Origin: Gammaproteobacteria bacterium
Lineage (GTDB): Bacteria > Pseudomonadota > Gammaproteobacteria > Pseudomonadales > Balneatricaceae
Reading direction: 5' to 3'
DNA length: 42,052 bases
Assembly (NCBI GenBank): GCA_030748435.1
Contig: JASMLZ010000030.1
Span: forward strand, 1-42,052
Below the pieces are notes generated by a model, which searched no databases, had not been told where the DNA came from, and was given only the letters and a program-made list of their open reading frames with translations. How positions within the stretch are numbered: the stretch's first letter is position 1; each line of letters starts with the position of its first letter. Both the position numbers and the translations under genes were made by a program. Below are positions 28,359 through 37,429 of the stretch, piece by piece.

Positions 28359-30455
28359 ATGACCAAGCCAGCTCCAGTAGCAGATATCTGCCAAGCACCT
28401 GCAGTCACCAGTCTCAGTGGTGTTGGCAAGGCTCTGGCAGGCAAGTTAGCTCGCGTACATATACATGATCTGATCGATTTATTGCTGCACCTGCCTTTGC
28501 GTTACGAAGATCGTACCCGCACCATGCCCTTAGCACAGTTAAAACCAGGCCTGAATTGCCTGATTGAGGCAGAAGTGGTGGGCAGTGCTTTACACAGAGG
28601 ACGGCGCACCAGCCTGCAAGTACAACTGCAAGAGCAGGGCGGCCGTCTCAACCTACGCTTTATCCACTTCCACGCCAATCAGGCTAAAGCCTTTGTACGC
28701 GGCAAACGCATTCGCTGCTTTGGCGAGGTCAGGCCCGGCCCTCAAGGATTAGAGATGGTGCATCCTGAATACCGGCTGTTTACTGGCGACCCCCCGGCGC
28801 TGGCAGACAAACTAACGCCTGTTTATCCAACCACAGAAGGTATCAGTCAGACGCGTATGCGACAACTTGTTGCCCTGGCTTGGCAAGAGTACGAGCTACA
28901 CTCTCACTGGCTGCGCGAATTATTGCCTGACAGCATCATTAGCAAACATGGTCTGCCTCCCATTGCTACAGCGCTTAAACAACTGCATTTCCCTGACACC
29001 AAACAGGTATTCGAGCTCAGTGAAGCCAGTACATCACCAGCTTATCAACGTCTTATTATTGAAGAATTGCTGGCCCAGCAGTTATGTTTACGTCAGGCAC
29101 GCCAGCAAGCCAGTCTGAACCCAGCCCCGGCCTTTACTGCGGACAGTCACACAGCCAACCAACTCTGCCAGAGCTTGCCTTTTACTCTGACCAGAGCGCA
29201 GCAACGTGTATGGCATGAAATCCAAACCGACATTCAGCAGCGCAAACCCATGCTCCGCATGGTACAAGGTGATGTTGGCTCTGGTAAAACCATTGTCGCT
29301 GCTCTGGCCGCCTGTCAGGCGATTGATGCCGGTTATCAGGTCGTTATTTTAGCCCCCACGGAAATACTGGCAGAACAACACTTACACAATTTCCAACACT
29401 GGTTACAGCCTATGCAAATTGGCATCACCTGGCTTGCTGGCAAGCAAAAGGCCGTTGAACGTCGGCAGGCCCTGGCAGCCATTGCCGATGGTAAGGCACA
29501 GGTCATTGTTGGCACTCACGCGGTATTTCAGCAAGCGGTTACCTACCAACATCTGGGTCTGGTTATTGTTGACGAACAACACCGTTTTGGCGTCGCCCAA
29601 CGTCAAGCTCTATTGCAAAAAGCACCAGCCGGCACCACCCCACACCAACTGATTATGAGTGCAACACCTATCCCTCGCACTCTGGCTATGAGTGCCTATG
29701 GCGATTTGGATCACTCACTGATTGACGAACTTCCCCCAGGTCGTAAGCCCATTAATACTGTGGTTATTAGCAATAACAAGCGCGATCAGGTCATCGCTCG
29801 TATCGAGAGCGCCTGCTCGGCCAAACAGCAAGTGTATTGGATTTGCCCATTAATAGAAGCCTCTGAAGAGCTCCAGTGCGAGGCTGCTGAGGAGACTGCC
29901 GAGCAGCTTACCCAAGCTCTGCCCAGACTACGTATTGGCCTGATACATGGGCGCATGAGCGCAGATGAAAAGACCACTATAATGGCCAACTTTAAGGCCG
30001 CTGAGCTGGATCTGCTGGTGGCTACCACGGTTATCGAGGTGGGGGTCGATATACCTAACGCCAATCTGATGATTATCGACAATGCCGAACGTTTGGGGCT
30101 TGCCCAACTACATCAACTGCGTGGCCGTGTCGGCCGAGGCCAGGCACATAGCCATTGCCTGTTAATGTACCAAACTCCTCTGGCTCGATTGGCCCGGGAG
30201 CGCCTGCATATTCTGCGCCAGTCCAATGATGGTTTTGTGATTGCAGAAAAAGACTTACAACTACGTGGGCCAGGTGAGGTGCTGGGCACGCGCCAGGCCG
30301 GCGCCATCAGTTTGCGTATTGCAGATCTGCTGCGTGATGCTCACCTGCTACCCAAAGTACATAAACTGGCCGATCACTATATACAGCATCCGCAGCATAG
30401 CCAAGAGTTGATACAACGCTGGGTGGGCTCGCGCCAAGAATATATTGCCGTATAG
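28359..30455 (+). CDS. recG: ATP-dependent DNA helicase RecG
   Basis: Double-stranded-DNA translocase that remodels stalled replication forks and branched DNA. It has 698 residues against 693 in E. coli. After the N-terminal OB-fold wedge domain (about 1-150) come Walker A GDVGSGKT near 304, the DEQHRFGV Walker B box, the motif III SATPIPRTLAMSAYGDLD, and motif VI LRGRVGRG. It follows spoT by 4 bp, a conserved pairing, and no obvious terminator follows it. Confidence 0.97.
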   Translation: MTKPAPVADICQAPAVTSLSGVGKALAGKLARVHIHDLIDLLLHLPLRYEDRTRTMPLAQLKPGLNCLIEAEVVGSALHRGRRTSLQVQLQEQGGRLNLRFIHFHANQAKAFVRGKRIRCFGEVRPGPQGLEMVHPEYRLFTGDPPALADKLTPVYPTTEGISQTRMRQLVALAWQEYELHSHWLRELLPDSIISKHGLPPIATALKQLHFPDTKQVFELSEASTSPAYQRLIIEELLAQQLCLRQARQQASLNPAPAFTADSHTANQLCQSLPFTLTRAQQRVWHEIQTDIQQRKPMLRMVQGDVGSGKTIVAALAACQAIDAGYQVVILAPTEILAEQHLHNFQHWLQPMQIGITWLAGKQKAVERRQALAAIADGKAQVIVGTHAVFQQAVTYQHLGLVIVDEQHRFGVAQRQALLQKAPAGTTPHQLIMSATPIPRTLAMSAYGDLDHSLIDELPPGRKPINTVVISNNKRDQVIARIESACSAKQQVYWICPLIEASEELQCEAAEETAEQLTQALPRLRIGLIHGRMSADEKTTIMANFKAAELDLLVATTVIEVGVDIPNANLMIIDNAERLGLAQLHQLRGRVGRGQAHSHCLLMYQTPLARLARERLHILRQSNDGFVIAEKDLQLRGPGEVLGTRQAGAISLRIADLLRDAHLLPKVHKLADHYIQHPQHSQELIQRWVGSRQEYIAV

Positions 30456-30670
30456 ATGATGACTCGTGTAGCCATGGACAGGCATCATTGCACTGCATAA
30501 GAGCCCTGACAAGAGCCATAAAGTACGTGAAATTAATCGGCCACCGAAAAAAAAATCATTATAAATAGATATAAATTCACAAAATGTCGCATTTATCACA
30601 CAAAAAATGCATTATATAGTGGATTTTTTTTCATATAGTGAATATATTTCTAATAATAGAATTTAGGTGG
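30456..30670. other. AT-rich intergenic region upstream of the aap operon
   Basis: No credible gene. The stretch is rich in A and T runs, with several short near-palindromes (for example GCATTT and AAATGC flanking 30591-30612). It may bind nucleoid-type or Lrp-type proteins and act as an upstream control region for the aap promoter. Confidence 0.4.
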
Positions 30671-30699
30671 TTTACATAAAAAGCGCTTTTAACTATTAT
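30671..30699 (+). promoter_or_regulatory. Promoter of the aap operon with a palindrome in its spacer
   Basis: TTTACA (5/6) and TATTAT (5/6) are spaced by 17 bp, the best sigma-70 promoter in the window. A perfect 12-bp palindrome, AAAAGCGCTTTT (30679-30690), fills the spacer, the usual place for a repressor operator. The predicted start near 30706 gives a leader of about 105 nt, with an A-rich AACAACAA motif and a strong TAGGAGG ribosome-binding site at 30795-30801. Confidence 0.65.
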
Positions 30700-30762
30700 C
30701 AGAGGTTGGTGAGGTTTCCTACGGCGCTTGTGACAAAGCTACGGACCTTATGCCAATCGAAA

Positions 30763-30770
30763 AACAACAA
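30763..30770 (+). promoter_or_regulatory. Hfq/Crc-type A-rich motif in the aapJ leader
   Basis: AACAACAA fits the AAnAAnAA catabolite-activity motif bound by Hfq with Crc in Pseudomonas. It lies in the predicted 5' leader, 41 nt before the aapJ ATG, further from the start codon than most known sites. Crc is encoded in this window. Confidence 0.35.
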
Positions 30771-30811
30771 AATACTGTACAACAGACTCAGCCTTAGGAG
30801 GCTTTTATATT

Positions 30812-31834
30812 ATGAAACTAATTAACAAGGTTTTCACCGGCCTGGCAATGACTGCCATGGCTGCTGGCGCTGCTCAAGCATCCACTCTGGATGATGTAAA
30901 AGCTGCCGGCGAACTTAAGTGTGTAGTAACAACAGGCCTGGCCGGTTTTGCAGCCCCTAATGCTGCAGGCAAGTGGGAAGGTTTCGACGTTGATTTTTGT
31001 CGCGCCGTAGCTGCCGCTGTTCTGGGCGATGGTGACAAGGTTAAATTTGTTCCATCTACTGGTAAAACCCGTTTCACTCTGCTGAACTCTGGTGAAGGTG
31101 ACATCCTGTTCCGTAACACCACAGAAACTTTCTCTCGTGACGTTGACTTGAAGTTGACCTTCTTGCCAGTTAACTACTACGATGGTCAGGGCTTCATGGT
31201 TCCTACTGCTCTGGGCGTAGCTTCTGCTAGCGAGCTGGACGGTGCTTCAGTATGTATCCAAACAGGTACTACTACCGAACTGAACCTGGCTGACTACTTC
31301 CGTTCCAACGGTATCTCTTACGAGCCAGTGCCAATCGAAACCAACGAAGAAGCCTACACTAATTATGTAGCTGGCCGTTGTGACGTTTACACTACTGACG
31401 CATCTGGTCTAGCGGCTACTCGTGCCAAGTTCGAGAATCCAGCTGATCATATGGTTCTACCTGAAATCATTTCTAAAGAGCCTCTAGGTGGTGCTGTACG
31501 TCATGGCGACGACCAGTGGGCTGACATCGCTAAGTGGGTAGTTAACGCACTGATTGCTGCTGAAGAAATGGGTATCACTTCCGCTAACGTTGCAGAGCTA
31601 GGTGCTGCAGCTGGTAATAACCCAGGTATCAACCGCATGTTGGGTACTGAAGGTTCTTACGGCGAAATGTTGGGTCTGGATGCAGCTTGGGCTGCACGTG
31701 CTATCGCCCAAGGCGGTAACTACGGTGAAATCTTCGATCGTAACATTGGTCCAGACACCCCACTGGGCATTGCTCGTGGTCTGAACGCCCAATGGAAAGA
31801 CGGCGGTATCCTGTACGCTGCCCCACTACGTTAA
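30812..31834 (+). CDS. aapJ: General L-amino-acid ABC transporter, substrate-binding protein
   Basis: Periplasmic binding protein of the AapJ/BztA type that captures a broad range of L-amino acids. It has 340 residues, with a signal peptide ending AQA at residue 23. The mature part starts STLDDVKAAGELKCVV, and FRNTTETFSRD and GRCDVYTTDASGLA are typical of the family. Codon choice looks strongly biased to a few preferred codons (CTG, GTT, AAC, CGT), unlike the neighbours, as expected for an abundant protein. Translation starts from a strong TAGGAGG site, and a hairpin after the stop would let aapJ be made in excess of the permease genes. Confidence 0.95.
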   Translation: MKLINKVFTGLAMTAMAAGAAQASTLDDVKAAGELKCVVTTGLAGFAAPNAAGKWEGFDVDFCRAVAAAVLGDGDKVKFVPSTGKTRFTLLNSGEGDILFRNTTETFSRDVDLKLTFLPVNYYDGQGFMVPTALGVASASELDGASVCIQTGTTTELNLADYFRSNGISYEPVPIETNEEAYTNYVAGRCDVYTTDASGLAATRAKFENPADHMVLPEIISKEPLGGAVRHGDDQWADIAKWVVNALIAAEEMGITSANVAELGAAAGNNPGINRMLGTEGSYGEMLGLDAAWAARAIAQGGNYGEIFDRNIGPDTPLGIARGLNAQWKDGGILYAAPLR

Positions 31835-31861
31835 ACACAACGTATAGTAGTAGCATCAACT

Positions 31862-31890
31862 GGGGCGCTCAATGCGCCCCGGTTTGTTTA
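31862..31890 (+). terminator. Attenuator-like hairpin between aapJ and aapQ
   Basis: GGGGCGC and GCGCCCC form a 7-bp G+C stem around TCAAT, followed by an interrupted T-rich run (GGTTTGTTTAT). It is probably a partial terminator or 3'-end stabiliser that keeps aapJ mRNA above the level of aapQMP, a common arrangement in ABC importer operons. Confidence 0.7.
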
Positions 31891-31978
31891 TATCCGGCCC
31901 GCTAAACCAGCAAATTGTCATGCCTCCCAATTTGCCCACAAGGCAAGTCTGGGATAATATCCAAGTCGGTACCCCTCT

Positions 31979-31996
31979 ATGAGTAGCACCCTATGA
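31979..31996 (+). repeat. Tandem duplication of the aapQ start region
   Basis: ATGAGTAGCACCCT is followed at once by ATGAGTAACACTAA. The first copy makes a five-codon frame (MSSTL) whose TGA overlaps the aapQ ATG as ATGA. No Shine-Dalgarno is evident in front of either copy. Confidence 0.45.
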
Positions 31997-33165
31997 GTAA
32001 CACTAACCCTTTATTAAAAGCCTGGTACGACAAGGAAACCCGTTCCGTCATTGTGCAAGTCATTGCCATGGCCGTGATTCTGGGATTCTTTGCCTATATT
32101 ATAAATAACGCGATTATCAACCTAGCAACCCTGGGTAAGGATATTAATTTTAATTTCCTGTGGCAGCCCGCTAGTTATGATATCAACCAGCATCTTATTG
32201 AATACGATTCCAGATCAAGCCATTTTACCGCCACCGTAGTAGGCCTGATCAATACAGTATTGATTGCCATAGCTGGTATCATTTTAGCCACCATATTGGG
32301 CTTTATCCTGGGCGTTATGCGCTTGTCCAATAACTGGCTAACGCAAAAGATCGCTTACGTCTATATCGAATTCGTTCGTAATGTTCCAGTACTGATTCAT
32401 ATCCTGTTGGTACATGGCATTATGGTGAACACCCTGCCAAGACCAAAACAGTCTGTTAATTTTGGCGACACCTTTTTCCTGAATAACCGAGGCTTCCAAT
32501 CGCCTTCTCCTGACTTCCAGCCACTGTTCTGGGTGGTAGCAGGTGTCTTTGTTGGGGCTATCATATTTGCTTTCCTGTTTAGCCGCTATGCCAAGAAAGT
32601 ACAGGACGAAACGGGTAAGCATTACCCTGTTGCATTGATCAATCTGTTTGCCATCATTGTAGTTCCAGCTATCGTATACTTCCTCTTGGGCTCACCCATT
32701 GCATGGGAAGTCCCTGCCCTGAAAGGCTTTAATTTCAAGGGTGGTATGGTTATCCGTCCTGAATTTATTGCCCTGTGGCTGGCCCTATCCTTGTACACGG
32801 CAGCATTTATTGGTGAAATTGTCCGTTCCGGTATTATGGCCGTGAGTCATGGGCAATCCGAAGCCTCCCATGCTCTGGGTGTATCCTCAGGCCGCACCCT
32901 TAGTCTGGTGGTTATCCCACAGGCTTTGCGCGTTATTGTACCGCCATTAACTTCCCAGTACCTGAATCTTACCAAGAACTCCTCCCTGGCCATTGCCATC
33001 GGCTATATGGATGTAGTGGCCACTATTGGTGGTATATCCCTTAACCAAACCGGCCGGGAAATGGAATGTATGATGATTGTTATGGCCATATATCTGACCC
33101 TTTCCTTGCTGATTTCCTCTGGTATGAATTGGTATAACAACCGTATTAAACTTGTTGAGCGTTAA
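31993..33165 (+). CDS. aapQ: General L-amino-acid ABC transporter, permease AapQ
   Basis: Inner-membrane permease of the AapJQMP importer, 390 residues. Hydrophobic helices occur at about 20-40 and 85-110, with more in the C-terminal half. The EAA loop that docks the ATPase reads EASHALGVSSGRTLSLVVIPQALRVIVPP near 296-324. AapQ proteins carry a long periplasmic insertion between the first helices, seen here at about 45-75. The start is duplicated in tandem. aapM follows after 11 bp. Confidence 0.95.
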   Translation: MSNTNPLLKAWYDKETRSVIVQVIAMAVILGFFAYIINNAIINLATLGKDINFNFLWQPASYDINQHLIEYDSRSSHFTATVVGLINTVLIAIAGIILATILGFILGVMRLSNNWLTQKIAYVYIEFVRNVPVLIHILLVHGIMVNTLPRPKQSVNFGDTFFLNNRGFQSPSPDFQPLFWVVAGVFVGAIIFAFLFSRYAKKVQDETGKHYPVALINLFAIIVVPAIVYFLLGSPIAWEVPALKGFNFKGGMVIRPEFIALWLALSLYTAAFIGEIVRSGIMAVSHGQSEASHALGVSSGRTLSLVVIPQALRVIVPPLTSQYLNLTKNSSLAIAIGYMDVVATIGGISLNQTGREMECMMIVMAIYLTLSLLISSGMNWYNNRIKLVER

Positions 33166-33176
33166 GGACAAATATC

Positions 33177-34280
33177 ATGACTGAACAAACTTATGCTCCT
33201 GGTACGCACCCGGATTTACCACCTCCCAGCAATACTGTTGGCCCGATCCACTGGTTGCAGGTAAACCTGTTTAGCAACATTCCTAACACCATTGTTAGTC
33301 TGGTTGCCATTTACCTGCTAGCCATAAGCATACCAGCGGCTATTGACTGGCTATTTCTAAAAGCCACCTATGTTGGTGAAACACGCAACGACTGTGCCCG
33401 TGACGGTGCCTGCTGGGCCTTTATTGGTGAGCGCCTCCAACTGTTCATATACGGTTTCTATCCTGAAGCCGAACGTTGGCGTGTCGATCTCAGTGCCATC
33501 ATGCTGGCCGTTGCCATTGCAGCCGTGCTGTGGGAACGTATGCCTGCACGCGGCTGGATGCTGATTTATGCGGCCGTTTATCCATTTATCGCAGGTTGGT
33601 TACTGACCGGCGGTATGGGCTTAACCCCTGTTGACACCAACGACTTTGGTGGCGTTATGCTGACCGTGGTAATCGGTATAACGGGTATCGCTTTTTCTTT
33701 GCCTATTGGTATTTTACTGGCTTTGGGTCGCCAATCTAATCTGCCGATTATCAAGTACTTCAGCATTGGCTTTATCGAGTTTATCCGTGGTGTACCACTA
33801 ATCACTTTGTTGTTTGTGGCTTCTACCATGTTGAGCTACTTCCTGCCCCCAGGTAGCAACTTTGATCTGTTATTACGGGTACTGATCATGGTAACCCTGT
33901 TTGCCTCCGCCTATATGGCCGAGGTAATCCGTGGCGGCCTGCAGGCACTGCCCAAAGGCCAGAAAGAAGCAGCGGATTCCCTTGGTTTGAACTATTGGCA
34001 AGCCATGCGCCTTATCATTCTGCCTCAGGCACTTACTATTTCTATCCCAGGTATCGTAAACACCTTTATCGGCCTGTATAAGGACACCTCTTTGGTGATC
34101 ATTATCGGTTTGCTGGATGTATTGGGTGTAGGTCGTGCATCCGTGTCCGACACTGCCTGGGTAGGTTTGTCCACAGAAGTTTATCTATTTGTGGCAGTCT
34201 TCTTCTTTATCACGTGTTTTGGTATGGCGCGTTACTCCCTGCATTTGGAGAACAAGCTGCACACCGGTCACAAACACTAA
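33177..34280 (+). CDS. aapM: General L-amino-acid ABC transporter, permease AapM
   Basis: Second permease subunit, 367 residues, which pairs with AapQ to form the translocation pathway. Helices occur at about 36-60, 105-160 and through the C-terminal HisM-like domain. The EAA loop (KEAADSLGLNYWQAMRLIILPQAL, near 263-286) is present, as is the family segment FIEFIRGVPLITLLFVAS. It lies between aapQ and aapP in the conserved order. Confidence 0.95.
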   Translation: MTEQTYAPGTHPDLPPPSNTVGPIHWLQVNLFSNIPNTIVSLVAIYLLAISIPAAIDWLFLKATYVGETRNDCARDGACWAFIGERLQLFIYGFYPEAERWRVDLSAIMLAVAIAAVLWERMPARGWMLIYAAVYPFIAGWLLTGGMGLTPVDTNDFGGVMLTVVIGITGIAFSLPIGILLALGRQSNLPIIKYFSIGFIEFIRGVPLITLLFVASTMLSYFLPPGSNFDLLLRVLIMVTLFASAYMAEVIRGGLQALPKGQKEAADSLGLNYWQAMRLIILPQALTISIPGIVNTFIGLYKDTSLVIIIGLLDVLGVGRASVSDTAWVGLSTEVYLFVAVFFFITCFGMARYSLHLENKLHTGHKH

Positions 34281-34301
34281 TTATTACGAGGTTTCTCAAC
34301 C

Positions 34302-35066
34302 ATGTCAGAAACACAAGCCAACGCCAATAACGATATTTGTATCGAAATTAATAATATGCATAAGTGGTATGGCGAATTCCACGTATTAAAAGATATTAAC
34401 CTGAAAGTGCGCAAAGGTGAGCGCATCGTTGTATGTGGCCCTTCCGGTTCCGGCAAGTCCACCATGATTCGCTGTATTAACCGTTTGGAGGAACACCAGC
34501 AAGGTGACATCATTGTTGATGGTACTGAGCTAACCAACGATCTGAAGAACATTGATGCCGTGCGGCGTGAAGTAGGTATGTGCTTCCAGCACTTTAACCT
34601 GTTCCCGCACCTAACCATTCTGGAAAACTGCACTCTGGCACCAATCTGGGTACGCAAAATGCCCAAGAAAGAAGCCGAAGAGATTGCTATGCACTATTTG
34701 GAACGGGTGAAAATTCCAGAGCAGGCTGACAAGTATCCAGGCCAACTTTCTGGTGGTCAACAACAGCGTGTGGCCATTGCCCGCTCCCTATGCATGAAGC
34801 CCAATATTATGCTGTTTGACGAGCCGACCTCAGCCCTTGATCCAGAAATGATCAAGGAAGTACTGGACACCATGGTGCAGTTGGCTGAAGAAGGTATGAC
34901 CATGATCTGTGTAACCCACGAAATGGGCTTTGCCAAACAGGTTGCCGACCGGGTTATCTTTATGGATGGCGGTGAGATCATTGAACAAAACACACCAAAT
35001 GAGTTCTTTGATAATCCACAACACGAGCGCACCAAGCTGTTCTTAAGTCAGATTCTGGGTCATTAA
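34302..35066 (+). CDS. aapP: General L-amino-acid ABC transporter, ATP-binding protein AapP
   Basis: ATPase that powers the AapQM permease. All nucleotide-binding motifs are present in 254 residues: Walker [10 protein letters not shown] (46-54), the Q-loop region, the signature LSGGQQQR (149-156), Walker [11 protein letters not shown] (171-180) and the switch His in VTHEMGF. It begins 21 bp after aapM and closes the operon, which ends at the terminator at 35086. Confidence 0.97.
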   Translation: MSETQANANNDICIEINNMHKWYGEFHVLKDINLKVRKGERIVVCGPSGSGKSTMIRCINRLEEHQQGDIIVDGTELTNDLKNIDAVRREVGMCFQHFNLFPHLTILENCTLAPIWVRKMPKKEAEEIAMHYLERVKIPEQADKYPGQLSGGQQQRVAIARSLCMKPNIMLFDEPTSALDPEMIKEVLDTMVQLAEEGMTMICVTHEMGFAKQVADRVIFMDGGEIIEQNTPNEFFDNPQHERTKLFLSQILGH

Positions 35067-35085
35067 CAACCTAACAACGACTAAT

Positions 35086-35112
35086 AAGCCCGCTAATACG
35101 CGGGCTTTTTTT
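35086..35112 (+). terminator. Rho-independent terminator of the aap operon
   Basis: AGCCCGC and GCGGGCT form a 7-bp stem around TAATAC, followed by seven T residues. Confidence 0.94.
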
Positions 35113-35172
35113 GGTTTACTTATTACCTGATTCTGGTCAGACATTAGCAAGGCTATATCGCTTTGGTGATGT

Positions 35173-36180
35173 ATGCCGAGCACAATCATTGGTGCCATTT
35201 ACCTCGATATATATCAAGTAAACTCCAACCAATACCACTTACTCGCAACACTCAAGTACAATAGACCCACCCTAACTAAACCGGCGGCTGCCTTGTCACT
35301 TAATCTACGCCTTCCTTCTCCTCTGCAAAAGCTAAACCTGATGCCAGATATGGACTTATGGATCAAACGGGATGATTTGATTCATCCCGTTGTGTCTGGC
35401 AATAAATGGCGGAAGCTAGCGGGCTTTATTGCACACTTGCCACCACAGGCCACGGTACTCACTTTTGGAGGCGCCCACAGCAACCATCTGGCGGCCGCAG
35501 CAACCTGTTTGCACGCCTACGGACATAAAGGTATTTTTATTGTACGAGGTCAGGAGCTGGGGGCAAATAGTTCCAGCGTGTTGCAACATTGCCAGCAAGC
35601 AGGCATGCAATTAAAGTTTATCGAGCGCGCCGCTTTTCGGCAGTTACGTGACAATAATTGGCAGCTTAACGCCCAAGAGGTAATGGACTGGCAACTGCCA
35701 ACAGATACCCATATATTACCAGAAGGTGGTAGCGGGCCACATAACCTGATGGGGTGCCAGCAGTTATGGCAGGAAATACACAACCAGATCTTGCCTGATC
35801 ATATCTGGCTAGCCGCAGGCACCGGTGGTACCGCCAGAGGTTTGCTGCAAGCCATGCCCACTAATTGCACAACAAAGATAACTCTAGTCAGTGCCGTAAA
35901 AGGCGCCCATAGGGAAGCCGCCAAGACCGCTGCCGTAGCTGATCAAAAAGGTATCCAACTACAGTGGCTTGATGAAACAACGTTTGGTGGTTTTGCCAAA
36001 TCCAATGCCCTGTTGGCTCAGAGCCGGCAGGATTTTTATCAGGCAACTGACATTCCTCTAGACCCGGTATACAATGCCAAAGTCTGGTGGCATCTGTGTC
36101 ATTCCCAGCCGTTACCAGCACAGAAGGTGCTCTGGATTCACACCGGTGGCTTTCGCCCAGCCACAACGATCAATCAATAG
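35173..36180 (+). CDS. PLP-dependent ACC deaminase/D-cysteine desulfhydrase family protein
   Basis: Fold-type II PLP enzyme. K78 in SGNKWRKL is the predicted Schiff-base lysine, GGAHSNHLAA (99-108) the cofactor-binding loop, and AAGTGGTARG the phosphate loop. Relatives deaminate 1-aminocyclopropane-1-carboxylate or desulfurate D-cysteine; the sequence does not say which, and most unassigned members act on D-cysteine or related D-amino acids. The start is uncertain: residues 1-40 look unlike the family, and a TACAAT -10-like box sits at 35257-35262, so an in-frame TTG at 35293 (beginning just before LNLRLPSPLQKL) may be the true start. DUF501 follows after 14 bp. Confidence 0.82.
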   Translation: MPSTIIGAIYLDIYQVNSNQYHLLATLKYNRPTLTKPAAALSLNLRLPSPLQKLNLMPDMDLWIKRDDLIHPVVSGNKWRKLAGFIAHLPPQATVLTFGGAHSNHLAAAATCLHAYGHKGIFIVRGQELGANSSSVLQHCQQAGMQLKFIERAAFRQLRDNNWQLNAQEVMDWQLPTDTHILPEGGSGPHNLMGCQQLWQEIHNQILPDHIWLAAGTGGTARGLLQAMPTNCTTKITLVSAVKGAHREAAKTAAVADQKGIQLQWLDETTFGGFAKSNALLAQSRQDFYQATDIPLDPVYNAKVWWHLCHSQPLPAQKVLWIHTGGFRPATTINQ

Positions 36181-36194
36181 AGTTTAATCCTGCC

Positions 36195-36704
36195 ATGTCC
36201 ATCAGCCCACATCAGCGTCAAATTATCCGTCAGCAAATTGGCCGCGAACCCCATGGCCTAAAAGATATTGCCCATGCCACACCCACCGGCCTGCCAGTGG
36301 TGCTGCGCATGGCACCCATTGTTGATGACAAGCCTTTTCCCACCCTCTATTGGTTATGCTCCAGAGATCTGCACAAGGCAATCAACCAGTTGGAAACCCA
36401 CGGGCTGGTAAAACAGCTGGAACGACAATTACAGGATGATGCTGACTTTATGGCAGCTTATCAGGCTAACCAACACGCCTACGTGGCGGCCCGTTGGGCC
36501 AATTGCTCAGAGGCAGAAAAGCACCAATTACATAAGCGTGGCTTTAGCGACCTGTTTGCCAGCTATGGCATTGGCGGCCTGCGTGACTGGCAGCAAATAC
36601 GTTGTTTGCATATGCACTATGCCCACCACCTTTGTGACAACAATGTGATTGGGCAATGGCTGGATTCGGAATACCAGCTCAATCAATTAGTGCTTAATAT
36701 ATAA
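36195..36704 (+). CDS. DUF501 family protein
   Basis: A 169-residue protein of the DUF501 family, recognised by QIGREPHGLKDIAHATPTGLPVV at the N-terminus, KPFPTLYWLCSRDLHKAINQLE, and the GIGGLRDW...CLHMHYAHHL segment with clustered His and Cys. No function is established. ATG 36195 gives the family N-terminus; the frame is open upstream into the preceding gene, but that part is not coding. It probably forms a two-gene unit with the PLP enzyme. Confidence 0.88.
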   Translation: MSISPHQRQIIRQQIGREPHGLKDIAHATPTGLPVVLRMAPIVDDKPFPTLYWLCSRDLHKAINQLETHGLVKQLERQLQDDADFMAAYQANQHAYVAARWANCSEAEKHQLHKRGFSDLFASYGIGGLRDWQQIRCLHMHYAHHLCDNNVIGQWLDSEYQLNQLVLNI

Positions 36705-36821
36705 GGCCTAATGCCAAGACTATCCTATACAGAGCTGGGCACATGCCTCTCGGCATTTTTCAGCTGTTCCCTAATACAAATCAAAAGCGCCGCAAACAGG
36801 CCTGTAATCCATATAATCTAG

Positions 36822-36830
36822 TGCTACAAT
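36822..36830 (+). promoter_or_regulatory. Extended -10 promoter candidate for ubiC
   Basis: TGCTACAAT is an extended -10 box (TACAAT at 36825-36830) with only a weak -35 (CTGTAA, 17 bp upstream). The predicted start near 36837 lies downstream of the earlier in-frame ATG at 36743, which argues that ubiC begins at GTG 36875. Confidence 0.5.
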
Positions 36831-36874
36831 GCTCCACCTTGCAACTCAGCCTAATAACTATTCGGTCAGCTATA

Positions 36875-37429
36875 GTGCCCATTAAGTTTCTCCATCAGCA
36901 ACGTCCTTACCCTACTCGTTGGCAGCACTATCGTCGCCCCATAGCAACCCGTGTGCCACGCCAATGGCAGGCTTGGTTGTATGACAAGGGATCACTGACA
37001 CAGCGCTTGGTAAAAGCTTCCGCTGGCAACTTTCGCGTCCAGGTAACGCGCAATAGTTGGGGCATCCCCAGCCCATCAGAACGTATGGCCACGGGTTTAA
37101 AACCCAGACAGACAGCAATCATTAGAGAAGTGCAACTGTTATGTCACGATAGACCCTGGGTCTGTGCCCGCAGTATTATTCCTGCCCATACGCTCAAAGG
37201 GCGGCAACGCCGCTTTAAGGACATTGGCACTAAGCCCTTAGGAGCGCTACTTTTTGCTCACCCTAATATGCAACGTGGGGCAATAAAAGTAGCCCACTTG
37301 CCGCAACGAGACAGTGCCCAAAAACATTGGGCCAGACGCTCTGTATTCGTATTAGATAAACAGCCTATTTTGGTAACCGAAGTATTCCTGCCACCTATGC
37401 AATATTTGGCACCCACTATTAGAACCTAA
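36875..37429 (+). CDS. ubiC: Chorismate lyase
   Basis: Removes pyruvate from chorismate to give 4-hydroxybenzoate, the first committed step of ubiquinone synthesis. From GTG 36875 the product is 184 residues (family about 165-190). Conserved points are the IIREVQL strand with its substrate-binding Arg, ARSIIPAHTL, the GTKPLGALLF segment and the C-terminal LVTEVFLPP with the active-site Glu. The frame is open back to 36743, but that extension overlaps the promoter candidate and has no family similarity. Its last 11 bp overlap the convergent phosphatase gene; ubiA comes after that gene. Confidence 0.88.
   Translation: MPIKFLHQQRPYPTRWQHYRRPIATRVPRQWQAWLYDKGSLTQRLVKASAGNFRVQVTRNSWGIPSPSERMATGLKPRQTAIIREVQLLCHDRPWVCARSIIPAHTLKGRQRRFKDIGTKPLGALLFAHPNMQRGAIKVAHLPQRDSAQKHWARRSVFVLDKQPILVTEVFLPPMQYLAPTIRT

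Noticed and set aside
30348-30599. Minus-strand frames at the recG end and in the following gap
   Set aside because: Mostly antisense to recG and low-complexity intergenic sequence; no start signal.
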